Origin: Candidatus Tepidiaquacellales bacterium UBA2330
Lineage (GTDB): Bacteria; Bacteroidota; Ignavibacteria; Tepidaquicellales; Tepidaquicellaceae
NCBI GenBank assembly: GCA_002344965.1
Contig: DDUU01000021.1
Location: 1 to 64,000, forward strand
Length of the DNA: 64,000 nt
Reading direction: 5' to 3'
The position numbers were made by a program, and so were the translations under genes. Shown here piece after piece: positions 52,433 to 62,120 of this stretch. Each line of letters opens with the position of its first letter. The first letter of the stretch is position 1. Under the pieces are notes generated by a model. That model was not told the DNA's origin. It was given only the letters and a program-made list of their open reading frames with translations, and did no database searches.

Positions 52433-54325
52433 TTGAATTTATTGTTAAAGTTAAGTTTTCTAAATTACACAGATTTTTTTAAATTAATGTCAGACAATAT
52501 AAACAATCCGGATTCAAATACACCTCAGGACAATAAACCTTCAGAAAATCATAAGGATAAAGATCCAGATAAATTAGAATCAAGGGAATCGGCGGGATCA
52601 GAAACAGATAAGCCGGCAGCAAATCCCGACAGCAGCGGTGTTTCTAAAAAAGATGAAGTTAAAGAACCCTCATCAGAAAATCCTTTGAAACCGGTTAAAC
52701 CGGCAGTTTCGACGAATAAGCCTAAGGTCAGCAATTACCAGATAAGTCTGATAGATGAGAATTATCTGAAGATTACCGTTGTCACAAAAAAAGGCATAAA
52801 GATCAACTCTGCACTGAAGGAGAATAATAAGAATGCCGATATTCAGAACAATGAAATATATCTAAATCCGAGATTAGACCTTGCTCCGCAGGAAGTGGAA
52901 ATACACATTACAATTGATGATAATTCAGCAAAAGAAAAGTCTCAAATTGCAGAAGAAGAACTTACGGATAACAGTAAATTAAATGATAACATATTAAAAG
53001 AAACCGTAGAAGAAGAAAGTGAAAGTAAATTCAAAGTAAGTCCCGTCAATGAGAATTTACTTAAAGTCAGGATAGATACAGACAGACCGGTTAAGATAGA
53101 TTCGGTTGCAAAAGACAAAAGGACATCGCTTCAGACACAAAGCAACAGAGTTTTACTTTTAACAGATTCTGATAATAAAAAACATAACATTGAAATAACC
53201 ATAGAGCTTGATCCGGAGATAAAAGATATAACGGAAGAACTTACCGGCAGCACTAAAGACGGTAAGATAAAATTGATTCCGAATCCGGAAGTAGTTGATC
53301 TTATTCAGCCGCCGGATTATTCGAGTTTTCCGCCGGATCCTGAGCTTGAATTAGCGGATACCGGATTTAAGAATCCTTTTGATTCACTGCGCGCGCTAAT
53401 CAGAAGAAATCTGACTATCGGAATTGCAATAGCAGTCATACTTCATCTGTCAGCTGCTGCGCTTGCCTTTTATACAATAGGCAAGAGATCAAAGGATGAA
53501 AAACCGGAAGAGCATCAGAGACTGATCGTACTTCAGGATCTGCCTGATCCTAAGATCATGCTTCAGGATGTGGAAGATCCGAATAAACCAAAAGTCGAGG
53601 AGATACCTGCTGAAGAGAATGAAAATAAAAACGAAAGGGAGATAACACCGAGAAAAGTTATTCAGCCGCCGAGAGTCAGCAGACCTCCGGACAGGAAAAG
53701 AGATAATGACACTTTAACTGAATCCCTTAACCGTGAGCTGGATTCACTAAGACGTCTGGCGGAATTAACGGATGGTGATACAACTGTTTCAGCGTCTGAT
53801 ACTCTCAGATCAAATTATGTTATACCAGATTCGTTAAGGAATAATTTCAATGAACAGGATATCGGACTCGGTATGTATTTTCCAAACAACTGGAAGCTGA
53901 CAGATCAAAGAGATATAAACAAGAATGAGAAAGAATTTAAAGGAGTTGTATTAACGGATACAACAGCAGAGCAACCCGGCACAATGACAATGTTCATATT
54001 TCTTGATAATGAACTGAAGGATTATAATACAGAAGATTTCACATCGGAATTTGCAATGATTGATACAACGCTGAGCGGATTTGTGAAAGAGCCGAAGACA
54101 TTAGCGGGATTTACTGAATACAGTTTTTTTATATTCAATAAAATCGGCACTGAGAAATTATCTCTGAGAGCTTCCGTAAGAAAACAGTATTTTGATCAGT
54201 ATAAAAAAGAGATAGAGGCAGTGGTGAGGTCAATAAATATCAGAAAAAACATTAACAGGAAAGACAGTTTGGAAGCAGAGCCGGAGACAGAGGAAATTCC
54301 GGAAGATGAAGCAGGTACAGAATAA
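52433..54325 (+). CDS. TonB-like single-span membrane protein
   Basis: 630 aa. A long acidic, low-complexity cytoplasmic N-terminus includes two similar units (about residues 95-165 and 195-265: SLIDENYLKITVVTKKGIKI, SPVNENLLKVRIDTDRPVKI). One membrane helix is at about residues 327-348 with an internal His (IAVILHLSAAALAFYTI), as in TonB. Then comes a Pro-rich segment (PPRVSRPPDRK) and a folded C-terminal domain (about residues 475-600). The His-in-helix plus Pro-rich arrangement suggests a TonB-type energy transducer, but the C-terminal domain is not a canonical TonB fold by eye. The TTG start could be misplaced; an ATG at 52487 gives a cleaner N-terminus (MSDNINNPDS). Confidence 0.65.
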   Translation: MNLLLKLSFLNYTDFFKLMSDNINNPDSNTPQDNKPSENHKDKDPDKLESRESAGSETDKPAANPDSSGVSKKDEVKEPSSENPLKPVKPAVSTNKPKVSNYQISLIDENYLKITVVTKKGIKINSALKENNKNADIQNNEIYLNPRLDLAPQEVEIHITIDDNSAKEKSQIAEEELTDNSKLNDNILKETVEEESESKFKVSPVNENLLKVRIDTDRPVKIDSVAKDKRTSLQTQSNRVLLLTDSDNKKHNIEITIELDPEIKDITEELTGSTKDGKIKLIPNPEVVDLIQPPDYSSFPPDPELELADTGFKNPFDSLRALIRRNLTIGIAIAVILHLSAAALAFYTIGKRSKDEKPEEHQRLIVLQDLPDPKIMLQDVEDPNKPKVEEIPAEENENKNEREITPRKVIQPPRVSRPPDRKRDNDTLTESLNRELDSLRRLAELTDGDTTVSASDTLRSNYVIPDSLRNNFNEQDIGLGMYFPNNWKLTDQRDINKNEKEFKGVVLTDTTAEQPGTMTMFIFLDNELKDYNTEDFTSEFAMIDTTLSGFVKEPKTLAGFTEYSFFIFNKIGTEKLSLRASVRKQYFDQYKKEIEAVVRSINIRKNINRKDSLEAEPETEEIPEDEAGTE

Positions 54326-54364
54326 AGGATTCATATTTGCTGGCAGGTTATTGATTAAAGTGCG

Positions 54365-54427
54365 AAACCTGACAGGTTTGTTTTGAATTGAAAATCCGAA
54401 CCTGAATTCCATAAACCTGTCAGGTTT
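54365..54427. repeat. Pair of aaacctgacaggttt palindromes between convergent genes
   Basis: aaacctgacaggttt at 54365-54379 and aaacctgtcaggttt at 54413-54427 are each near-perfect 15-bp palindromes and are also copies of each other, with an incomplete copy (aacctgaattcc) between. They lie between convergent genes and could act as a two-way transcription stop, but there is no T tract. They could also be a dispersed small repeat. Confidence 0.7.
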
Positions 54428-54483
54428 AGTAAACCGCTGCTGCTGCTGACTACGATACCAAAACTTTTTACTTTTCCAAATAC

Positions 54484-55887
54484 TTACTTTAACAACATCA
54501 TACGTTTCACCTGTATTGCGTCTCCTGTCTCCAGACTGTAAAAATATACTCCGCTCGGATATTTACTTCCGTCAAATTCCACTGAATAATTTCCTGAGTT
54601 TTGTTTTTCACTTACTAATGTGACTGCTGTATTTCCTAAAATACTATATACTTTTAACGTAACCATACCGGATGTTTGTAATTCGTAACTGATAATAGTT
54701 TTCGGATTAAACGGATTCGGAAAATTCTGCTTAAGATTAAATGCTTCCGGAAAGCTAACTGTATTTATATTAGACATTCCTACAACAGTATTTGCAATAT
54801 TTAAGCTTCCCGGTCCGCCATAAGCGCCAATATCATTTCGTATAGTTCCTCTTGAGGGCCATTTGGCATTTGCAGGATTATTCTGATCAGGAGGATCGTT
54901 ATAAACAGCACTCGAGTCGCCTCTGTCAGCGCACGGAGATCCCGGTCTCAGAAAGTAGTTTGTAGTATCAAAGTCAGGATTTTCATTTATGTTTCCTGCT
55001 CCGTTGTATCCGCCTTCCACATTACAATATCTTACGGTAAAATTTCCGCTTGCAATCTGTACATTATTCGGAGATCTGTTGCCCCATATAATATTATTTC
55101 TGAAAGCTGCTACTACGCCGCCGTTACCATATATACCGGGATTTCCAGTGACTGCAGAATTATTTACAATAGTATTATTTATTATAGTAATTGATCTTGT
55201 GTTAAATCCGTTTATCCAGATACCTGAGCCTGCGCCGAAATCCATCGAACCAAAATTATTGAAAATAATATTATTTTTATAATCGCCTCCGGTATAATTC
55301 AGTACTACACCTGCTCCGTATCTTGCCGAATTACTTGTAACAATGTTATTGTAAAACCTCGGGTAACTGTCACCGATCCTGACTCCGCCGCCGCCTGTGC
55401 TTATTACTCCGCCTGTAACCGCTGAATTACCGGTAATTACATTATTCTGAATTACAGGTCTGGAATACTGAACAAGAATACCTCCTCCTTCCCTGAAAAT
55501 TCCTGCACCATGTTCGTCCATCCATTTTGTTCCCGTACCGCCTGTCAGAGTGAAACCCTGGAGCACGGTTGTTGAATCTTCATTGTTGTTTATTATCACG
55601 CAGCTACCTGTATCTGGATGAACCGGACTGCCTCCGTTGATAATCGTATTCTGAATGAAGTTCAGATCGTGGTTCAGATAATAAAGACTTGTCAGGACAA
55701 TTCTTTTTCCTCTGAAGTTAATATTCTCCTGATATACGCCCGGCTGAACCAGCACTGTATCACCGTTTACTGATGCATTTATTGCTGACTGAATTCCGGG
55801 ATATTGGGATGGTACATTTAAAATGTTTGCAGATACACCTGATATTGAGGCAAATATCACAGTCAAAATTAATACTATGTTTTTCAT
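54484..55887 (-). CDS. T9SS-secreted right-handed beta-helix protein
   Basis: 467 aa from the ATG at 55887, which gives a proper signal peptide (MKNIVLILTVIFASISGVSA). The in-frame extension upstream has no supporting ribosome site. Residues about 25-370 form a parallel beta-helix with repeated asparagine-ladder turns (PVIQNNVITGNSAVTGG, PRFYNNIVTSNSARYG, GDYKNNIIFNN), starting with the typical VPSQYPGIQSAINASVNGD. The C-terminus is a T9SS sorting domain (NLKQNFPNPFNPKTII to VKRMMLLK). Such proteins are surface polysaccharide-binding or lyase-like; no catalytic residues were identified. Confidence 0.9.
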   Translation of the reverse strand: MKNIVLILTVIFASISGVSANILNVPSQYPGIQSAINASVNGDTVLVQPGVYQENINFRGKRIVLTSLYYLNHDLNFIQNTIINGGSPVHPDTGSCVIINNNEDSTTVLQGFTLTGGTGTKWMDEHGAGIFREGGGILVQYSRPVIQNNVITGNSAVTGGVISTGGGGVRIGDSYPRFYNNIVTSNSARYGAGVVLNYTGGDYKNNIIFNNFGSMDFGAGSGIWINGFNTRSITIINNTIVNNSAVTGNPGIYGNGGVVAAFRNNIIWGNRSPNNVQIASGNFTVRYCNVEGGYNGAGNINENPDFDTTNYFLRPGSPCADRGDSSAVYNDPPDQNNPANAKWPSRGTIRNDIGAYGGPGSLNIANTVVGMSNINTVSFPEAFNLKQNFPNPFNPKTIISYELQTSGMVTLKVYSILGNTAVTLVSEKQNSGNYSVEFDGSKYPSGVYFYSLETGDAIQVKRMMLLK

Positions 55888-56181
55888 TTTATATAAATTT
55901 TTATTAAAAGTTTTTATACAGTTAGACATTTATTAAAACAGCCTGTGACAATTCCGTAAAATATTAAATGTTTAATCTGAATTCGGTCGGATATTTCTAA
56001 CAGAAGTTTATAATATTGTTTTATATAAAATTGATTTTAATTATTTTGAAAAGTATTTCAACAATAAATTTAAAAATATTGTTGATGTCCGTTTCTCATT
56101 TACCATATCATAATGTTCTATATCCGAAAATTAAAATCCAGATCATTAAATAAAGTTATTAAAATTTAAACTACGCCCGGC

Positions 56182-57546
56182 ATGTCAAAAGTAAAGACAA
56201 AGTATGTATGTCAAAACTGCGGATACTCTTCGGTAAGATGGAGCGGAAAGTGTCCGGATTGCGATAACTGGAATACCTTAGCGGAAGAAATACAAAGCAC
56301 CGGAAACCGGAATAATCCCAATCTTAAAAATGTAAAAATTAATAACGGTTCTTACAGACTTATCTCTGAGATTGATTCTGTAAATGAATTAAGGACACTG
56401 ACTCACATTTCTGAACTGGACCGGGTACTCGGCGGCGGAATAGTGGATAGTTCGGTAATTCTTATCGGAGGAGATCCCGGTATAGGCAAGTCAACTCTCA
56501 TGCTTCAGCTTGCCGAAAAGGTCAGCAATAAAAAAATTCTTTATGTCAGCGGTGAGGAATCCGCAGCGCAGATCAAACTTCGTTCAGACAGATTAAATTA
56601 TAATCTGGTAAATTTTTATATTCTTTCCGAAACTAATCTTGATATTATACAGGCAGTAATAGAAAAAGAAGTTCCGGATATTGTTGTCGTTGATTCCATT
56701 CAGACTGTATTCAGACCTGAGATAGAAAGCGCGCCGGGAACAGTTTCTCAGCTGCGCGAATCTACAGCTCTGCTTATGTATCTCGCAAAAAAAAATAATT
56801 TTTCCGTATTCATTGTAGGGCATATTACAAAAGAAGGGATGATAGCCGGACCTAAAGTACTGGAACATATGGTGGACGTGGTATTGCAGTTCGAAGGTGA
56901 AAGAACTCATTCTTTCAGGATACTAAGAGGAATTAAAAACAGATTCGGATCTACAAATGAGATCGGGATTTTTGAAATGACTGATGCGGGACTAAAGGAG
57001 GTTTTAAATCCGAGCGAAGTATTTCTTTCGCAGAGAAATTACGGCGCATCGGGATGTGTTATCTCCTCTTCTGTTGAAGGCACAAGACCAATACTTATTG
57101 AGGTTCAGGCGCTGGTAACATCTTCAAACTACGGTATCCCGCAGCGCACATCAATGGGTTTTGATTATAAAAAGCTAAACATAATAGTGGCAGTTCTTGA
57201 AAAAAAACTCGGTATCTTTCTCAATAAATATGATATTTTTGTTAATATAGCGGGAGGCATTAAAATAGAAGAACCTGCAACCGACCTTGCAGTTGCGATG
57301 AGTATATACTCATCTTTCAGGGATATTCCTGTAGATTCGGAAACTGTACTTCTTGGAGAAATCGGATTATCGGGAGAGGTGAGGACAATTTCTTACGCTG
57401 AAAGAAGAATTACAGAAGCGGCAAAGCTCGGTTTCAAAAAGATCATCATTCCAAAAGGAAATCTGAAGAATATAAATTTAAAAAAATTCAAAGCTGAGAT
57501 CATCGGTACCGAAAAAATTTCCGATGCGGTAGATAAATTATTCTGA
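56182..57546 (+). CDS. radA: DNA repair protein RadA
   Basis: 454 aa, full length. N-terminal four-Cys zinc finger (CQNCGYSSVRWSGKCPDC), Walker A GGDPGIGKSTLM, GEESAAQIKLRSDRL, Walker B region IVVVDSIQTVF, the RadA-specific KNRFG motif (GIKNRFGSTNEIG) and a C-terminal Lon-like domain (VNIAGGIKIEEPATDLAVAM). It is a branch-migration helicase in homologous recombination. The start is ATG after 250 AT-rich bases that hold the divergent promoters and no gene. Confidence 0.96.
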   Translation: MSKVKTKYVCQNCGYSSVRWSGKCPDCDNWNTLAEEIQSTGNRNNPNLKNVKINNGSYRLISEIDSVNELRTLTHISELDRVLGGGIVDSSVILIGGDPGIGKSTLMLQLAEKVSNKKILYVSGEESAAQIKLRSDRLNYNLVNFYILSETNLDIIQAVIEKEVPDIVVVDSIQTVFRPEIESAPGTVSQLRESTALLMYLAKKNNFSVFIVGHITKEGMIAGPKVLEHMVDVVLQFEGERTHSFRILRGIKNRFGSTNEIGIFEMTDAGLKEVLNPSEVFLSQRNYGASGCVISSSVEGTRPILIEVQALVTSSNYGIPQRTSMGFDYKKLNIIVAVLEKKLGIFLNKYDIFVNIAGGIKIEEPATDLAVAMSIYSSFRDIPVDSETVLLGEIGLSGEVRTISYAERRITEAAKLGFKKIIIPKGNLKNINLKKFKAEIIGTEKISDAVDKLF

Positions 57547-57577
57547 ACTCATATTATCCGGTTCCGCCGCATCCTGC

Positions 57578-57601
57578 TAAAAACCATTAAAATGGTTTTT
57601 A
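57578..57601. terminator. Bidirectional terminator radA / gntR
   Basis: aaaaaccatt and aatggttttt form a perfect 10-bp stem with a two-base loop and flanking A/T runs on both sides. It lies between the convergent radA (+) and regulator (-) genes. Confidence 0.85.
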
Positions 57602-57605
57602 CCCC

Positions 57606-58241
57606 TCAGTTAGGTCTCCCCTCCAGCAATATTTCCTTCATCTCAGTTATAAAATTAATCCATAACTCTATCGCCTCTTCTCCCTTTTTCTCTTCACAAA
57701 GTTTTATAAATTCTCTGTGTATATCTATTTTAAATTTTGTATTCTTTTCGCTTTCAAAAAATTCATTGAGCAGTCTTATACTCTGACTGTATATATCATT
57801 TATAATTTTCATAGACATTTCCAGCTTTGCAGGTGAATATATTATCTTTGCAAATTCCCAGACAAGATAACTCGACTCACAGTATTCATCGCAGTTTTCT
57901 ATCTTATCAAGTACTGCGTGAGCTTTTTTATATACGCTTTTTGTATATTTCGGGATGGCTTTTCTCAGAATATACGGAGCAAGAAGCAGATATATATCGC
58001 CATTTTCTATTATATTACTCCTGAGAATTTTTTTAACAAAGCTCCCTCTGTTAAGAATTATCTCAATGTATCCCTCGTTTTCTAAAATTCTGAAAGCTTC
58101 TCTCACAGGGACTCTGCTCACTTTTAAATTTCTTGCAACAGATGCTTCGGTTATATGGAATCCTTCTTTCAGAATTCCGTTGGTTATGTCTTTTCTTAAC
58201 TGAATAACAATTTTCTGAACGATGAGACTGGCGGTTATCAT
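57606..58241 (-). CDS. GntR-family regulator (FadR subgroup)
   Basis: 211 aa. The N-terminal winged helix (residues about 5-70; LRKDITNGILKEGFHITEAS, KVSRVPVREAFRILENEGYI) is typical of GntR proteins. The C-terminal half is all-helical (FCD-like; LYRE/HREFIKLCEEKKGEEAIELW). FadR-type regulators sense small acids; the ligand is unknown. No adjacent metabolic gene on the same strand points to a target. Confidence 0.88.
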   Translation of the reverse strand: MITASLIVQKIVIQLRKDITNGILKEGFHITEASVARNLKVSRVPVREAFRILENEGYIEIILNRGSFVKKILRSNIIENGDIYLLLAPYILRKAIPKYTKSVYKKAHAVLDKIENCDEYCESSYLVWEFAKIIYSPAKLEMSMKIINDIYSQSIRLLNEFFESEKNTKFKIDIHREFIKLCEEKKGEEAIELWINFITEMKEILLEGRPN

Positions 58242-58426
58242 TTTCGACTGCTTTTATGTTCTTTAATTTGTTCCTTTTGATTTCTTCTTGTTTAGAAAAT
58301 AAACAATAGATGATTTAATATCAAAATATTAAATGCGCTCCTTGAGAATATTTCTTATTTATAGTTTTTTTTAAAAATCAATAATTTTATATTATAAAAA
58401 TTAAAACAGAATCTCAAATTATTATA

Positions 58427-59788
58427 ATGAAAAAAGTAGTTACTATAATTCTATTTCTTGCTTCAATTTCACCAAGTTATTCCCAATCCGTTTCTAATAT
58501 GCAGAAGCTCGGAGGAGCTAATGAATTCACTTCAGGCGGAACTCCCTCCGGCTGGCATTATGCTGCATGCTGGGGTTATGTCGCGGACGGAAGAGAATAC
58601 GCTATCATCGGACACTATGCAGGTACAACAGTTTACGATGTTACAAATCCGTCTAATATTACTAACAAAGGCACTGTCCCGGGTCCGGGATCATTTTATA
58701 ATTACAGGGAAATGAAAACTTATTCTCACTACCTGTATATAGTTTCCGAAGGCGGCTCCGGCGTTCAGATCGTAGACCTGCAATATCTTCCCGATTCTAT
58801 CAGCTTTGTAAAAAATTATACATTCCCGGGTTATACAAGATCTCATTCCATTTCTCAGGACGGAAGATTCCTTTATCTTAACGGCGGAAATTACAATAAC
58901 GGCGGGGTTTTTATTCTCGATCTGCTCGATCCGGTAAATCCCGTAAAGAGAGGTCAGTGGGGAACAAGATACGTACATGACTGCTTTGTCAGAAATGATA
59001 CTATCTATGCTGCTGCTATCAGTTCCGGTCACATGGTTTTTCTGAATGCTGTAAATAAGGATTCTATAAAATTTATCCGCGAATTTACTTACCCGTCAGC
59101 TGTAACACATAATGCTTGGACTACTGACGACAGAAGAATTCTCGTTACTACAGACGAAGGCGGAACTAATCACGCCATTCTCTGGGACATTTCTGATTTC
59201 TCAAATCAAATCCGGCTTTCCGAAATTACTCCGTATGACGGAGCGTCAATGGTTCACAATGCTTACATTAAAGGAGATTCGCTTTACCTTGCGCATTACA
59301 GAGCAGGTGTAATTGTATATGATATATCAAATCCGCTTACTCCGGCTGAAGTCGGACATTATGACACTTATCCCGGCGTTAACAGCACCGCTTTTCAGGG
59401 ATGCTGGAATGTCTATCCGTATCTGCCTTCGGGAAATATTATTGCAAGCGATATAGCTACAGGTCTCTACGTTCTTAAGCTCGGCAAGACAACTTCAATT
59501 AATAATCAGAATGTAGAGTCCGCTGATAATTTTAATCTGATGCAGAATTATCCGAACCCGTTTAATCCTTTGACAAATATTACTTACTATCTGCCTAAGC
59601 AGGAGTATGTTAAAATCACTGTTTCAGATGAACTCGGCAGACAGGTCGCTGTGCTCGTTAATGAAGTTCAGCAGAAAGGCAGCTACTCTGCAGAATTCAA
59701 AGCAGACGGGCTTGCGTCAGGCGTTTACTATTACACAATCAATGCAGGTAAATTTGTTTCAACAAAAAAAATGGTTTTAACAAAATAA
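58427..59788 (+). CDS. T9SS-secreted LVIVD-repeat (choice-of-anchor B) protein
   Basis: 453 aa. Signal peptide (residues 1-19, ending SYSQ). Residues about 25-355 carry repeated strands of the LVIVD/choice-of-anchor B kind (REYAIIGHYAGTTVYDVTNP, SGVQIVDLQYLPDS, GGVFILDLLDPVNPV, AGVIVYDISNPLTPAEVG), a predicted beta-propeller. C-terminal T9SS sorting domain (NLMQNYPNPFNPLTNI to VSTKKMVLTK). It should be a surface or secreted protein; no catalytic function can be named. Confidence 0.92.
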   Translation: MKKVVTIILFLASISPSYSQSVSNMQKLGGANEFTSGGTPSGWHYAACWGYVADGREYAIIGHYAGTTVYDVTNPSNITNKGTVPGPGSFYNYREMKTYSHYLYIVSEGGSGVQIVDLQYLPDSISFVKNYTFPGYTRSHSISQDGRFLYLNGGNYNNGGVFILDLLDPVNPVKRGQWGTRYVHDCFVRNDTIYAAAISSGHMVFLNAVNKDSIKFIREFTYPSAVTHNAWTTDDRRILVTTDEGGTNHAILWDISDFSNQIRLSEITPYDGASMVHNAYIKGDSLYLAHYRAGVIVYDISNPLTPAEVGHYDTYPGVNSTAFQGCWNVYPYLPSGNIIASDIATGLYVLKLGKTTSINNQNVESADNFNLMQNYPNPFNPLTNITYYLPKQEYVKITVSDELGRQVAVLVNEVQQKGSYSAEFKADGLASGVYYYTINAGKFVSTKKMVLTK

Positions 59789-59854
59789 TTATTCTGACTT
59801 CAGGTTTTAACAACTGAGTTATTACAAAATTTATTTTCTGACTTATTAGATTAT

Positions 59855-59919
59855 AAACCCCGCTCTGAATTTTCACTATACTATAAGCGTGAAACTGCCG
59901 GCGGGGTTTTTATATTTTT
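59855..59919 (+). terminator. Terminator after the LVIVD-repeat protein gene
   Basis: aaaccccgc (59855-59863) pairs with gcggggttt (59901-59909), enclosing a second small stem (tttcac/gtgaaa), and is followed by ttttatattttttt. It lies 67 bases after the stop codon. Confidence 0.8.
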
Positions 59920-59953
59920 TTAAATTCAAATCAGCTTTACTGTATAATTTTAT

Positions 59954-62038
59954 ATGAGCAAATACAAACTCTTTAACCGCGAACTGAGCTGGCTTTCATT
60001 TAACCACCGGGTCTTGCAGGAGGCGCAGGATTATAATGTACCGCTGATGGAAAGAGTTAAATTCCTCGCAATATTCTCTTCCAATCTCGAGGAGTTTTTC
60101 AGAGTAAGGGTCGCATCTTTAAGATCGCTTCTTGAGCTGAAAAAAAAATCCCGTAAAGAACTGGATTTTGATCCGGAAGACTTGCTTAAGAAAATTCATA
60201 AGAAAGTAGATGAACTTCAGTTCCTGTTAGGTAAAATTTTTAACGGAGAAATCTTACCCGCTTTAAATGTTCACAATATTTTTATAAAAAATGAAACAGA
60301 ACTTAATGAAGAGCAGAAAATTTTTGTAAAAGAGTTTTTTTATGAAAGAGTTCAGCCTTTTATTAGCCCGATGGCGCTGGTTAAAAAAAAGATCAGTCCC
60401 TTCCTGAAGACAGGCGCTCTTTACCTTGCCGTAAGAATGACTTCGGTTAACAAAACAAAAAATAAAATTAAAAATAAATCAGGGAATAAGAACGTAAAGA
60501 AAAGATTTGTAAATGCTATGGTTGATATTCCGACAGATAAACTTCCGAGATTTATTGTACTGCCGTCCGCCCCGAATGAAATAAATGTTATTTTTCTTGA
60601 TGATATTATCAGATTTTCTCTCAGTAAGATATTTAAAGATTACAAGATTGAAGAAACGGTTTCCGTAAAGCTTACCCGTGATGCAGAGCTTTATATTGAT
60701 GACGAATTTACAGGCAGTCTGCCGGATAAGATAAAAAAGAATTTAAGCAAAAGATTAACAGGCGCTCCGAGCAGGTTTTTGTATGATAAAAATATTTCAA
60801 AGGAGTTTCTCATATTTCTTAAAGAATCTCTTTCACTGAAAAACCAAGATCTTATACCGGGAGCAAGATATCATAATTTCAGCGACTTTTTTAATCTGCC
60901 TCATCATTATATAAAAGAACTTGAATTTGAAAAACTCAGACCTCTTAATATCAAAGCAACGGATTCATTTAGAAATATTTTTGACGCAGTAAGAAAAGAA
61001 GATATTCTTCTGCATTTTCCTTATCAGTCGTTTGATCAGGTAATTAAATTTTTTGAGACCGCTTCCACTGATGAAAATGTAACGGAAATTAAAATCACAT
61101 TATACCGCGCCGCGAAGAATTCGGCAATTGTCAGCGCTTTACTGAATGCGCTTAATAACGGAATTAAAGTAACTGTCTTTGTTGAAATAAAAGCCCGGTT
61201 CGATGAAGAGCTTAATCTGGAATACGCTGATGTTTTAAAAAAATCCGGCGCTGAAATTATTTACAGCATTCCCGGTCTGAAAGTTCATGCTAAACTTGCT
61301 CTCGTCATTAGAAAAGAAAATAAATCCCTGAAAAATTACTGCTATCTCTCCACCGGAAATTTTAATGAGAACACTTCAAAAATATATACCGATTTCGGAT
61401 TTTTTACTTCGGATGAAAATATTACAAATGAAATCTCTGAACTCTTTAAATATCTCGAAGGCAGACTGAAAAATCCTGAATTCAAACATGTCCTTGTCGC
61501 ACAGTTCAATATGAAAAAGGAATTTCTTAAACTCATCGGAAATGAAATAAAAAATGCGTTAGAAGGCAAAGCCGCTTCCATACTGATCAAACTCAACAGT
61601 CTGGAAGACAAAAAGATGATTGAAAAACTTTACGAAGCGGGTAAAGCCGGAGTAAAAATAAATATTATTGTAAGAGGGGTCTGCTGTCTGATACCGGGCG
61701 TAAAAGGATTGAGCAAGAATATTTCCGCAGTTAGTATAGTCGGCAGATTCCTTGAGCACAGCAGAGTATATGTGTTTCATAACAACGGTGATGAGAAAAT
61801 ATATTTATCCTCAGCTGACTGGATGAAACGAAATCTAAGCAGAAGGATTGAAACCGCTTTTCCCGTTTATGACAAAGATCTGAAAAAAGAAATTCTGGAC
61901 CTGATGGAGATTCAGCTAAGCGACAATGTAAAGTCACGGATCATCGACGCTCATCAGACAAATAAATTCAGACAAAATGAATCCGGAAAAAATATCAGCT
62001 CCCAAATAGAATCCTATGAATATCTGAAAAGATTTTGA
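59954..62038 (+). CDS. ppk1: Polyphosphate kinase 1
   Basis: 694 aa. N-terminal LFNRELSWLSFNHRVLQEA and FSSNLEEFFRVRVASLRSLL, a middle head domain, and two phospholipase-D-like catalytic domains. Catalytic His are in PGLKVHAKLALV and in FLEHSRVYVFHNNGDEK, and the ATP region is YCYLSTGNFNENTSKIYTDF. It reversibly makes inorganic polyphosphate from ATP through phospho-His intermediates at the membrane. A Lys-rich insertion (residues about 170-195, KTKNKIKNKSGNKNVKKRF) is longer than usual. No exopolyphosphatase gene is adjacent. Confidence 0.96.
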   Translation: MSKYKLFNRELSWLSFNHRVLQEAQDYNVPLMERVKFLAIFSSNLEEFFRVRVASLRSLLELKKKSRKELDFDPEDLLKKIHKKVDELQFLLGKIFNGEILPALNVHNIFIKNETELNEEQKIFVKEFFYERVQPFISPMALVKKKISPFLKTGALYLAVRMTSVNKTKNKIKNKSGNKNVKKRFVNAMVDIPTDKLPRFIVLPSAPNEINVIFLDDIIRFSLSKIFKDYKIEETVSVKLTRDAELYIDDEFTGSLPDKIKKNLSKRLTGAPSRFLYDKNISKEFLIFLKESLSLKNQDLIPGARYHNFSDFFNLPHHYIKELEFEKLRPLNIKATDSFRNIFDAVRKEDILLHFPYQSFDQVIKFFETASTDENVTEIKITLYRAAKNSAIVSALLNALNNGIKVTVFVEIKARFDEELNLEYADVLKKSGAEIIYSIPGLKVHAKLALVIRKENKSLKNYCYLSTGNFNENTSKIYTDFGFFTSDENITNEISELFKYLEGRLKNPEFKHVLVAQFNMKKEFLKLIGNEIKNALEGKAASILIKLNSLEDKKMIEKLYEAGKAGVKINIIVRGVCCLIPGVKGLSKNISAVSIVGRFLEHSRVYVFHNNGDEKIYLSSADWMKRNLSRRIETAFPVYDKDLKKEILDLMEIQLSDNVKSRIIDAHQTNKFRQNESGKNISSQIESYEYLKRF

Positions 62039-62120
62039 CTGCGCCGGGGAAAGTTTTTAGGTTAGAAATTATATCAATTTTAAAAATATAAGCGGACTGA
62101 AAATTATGAACAGCCGCTGT

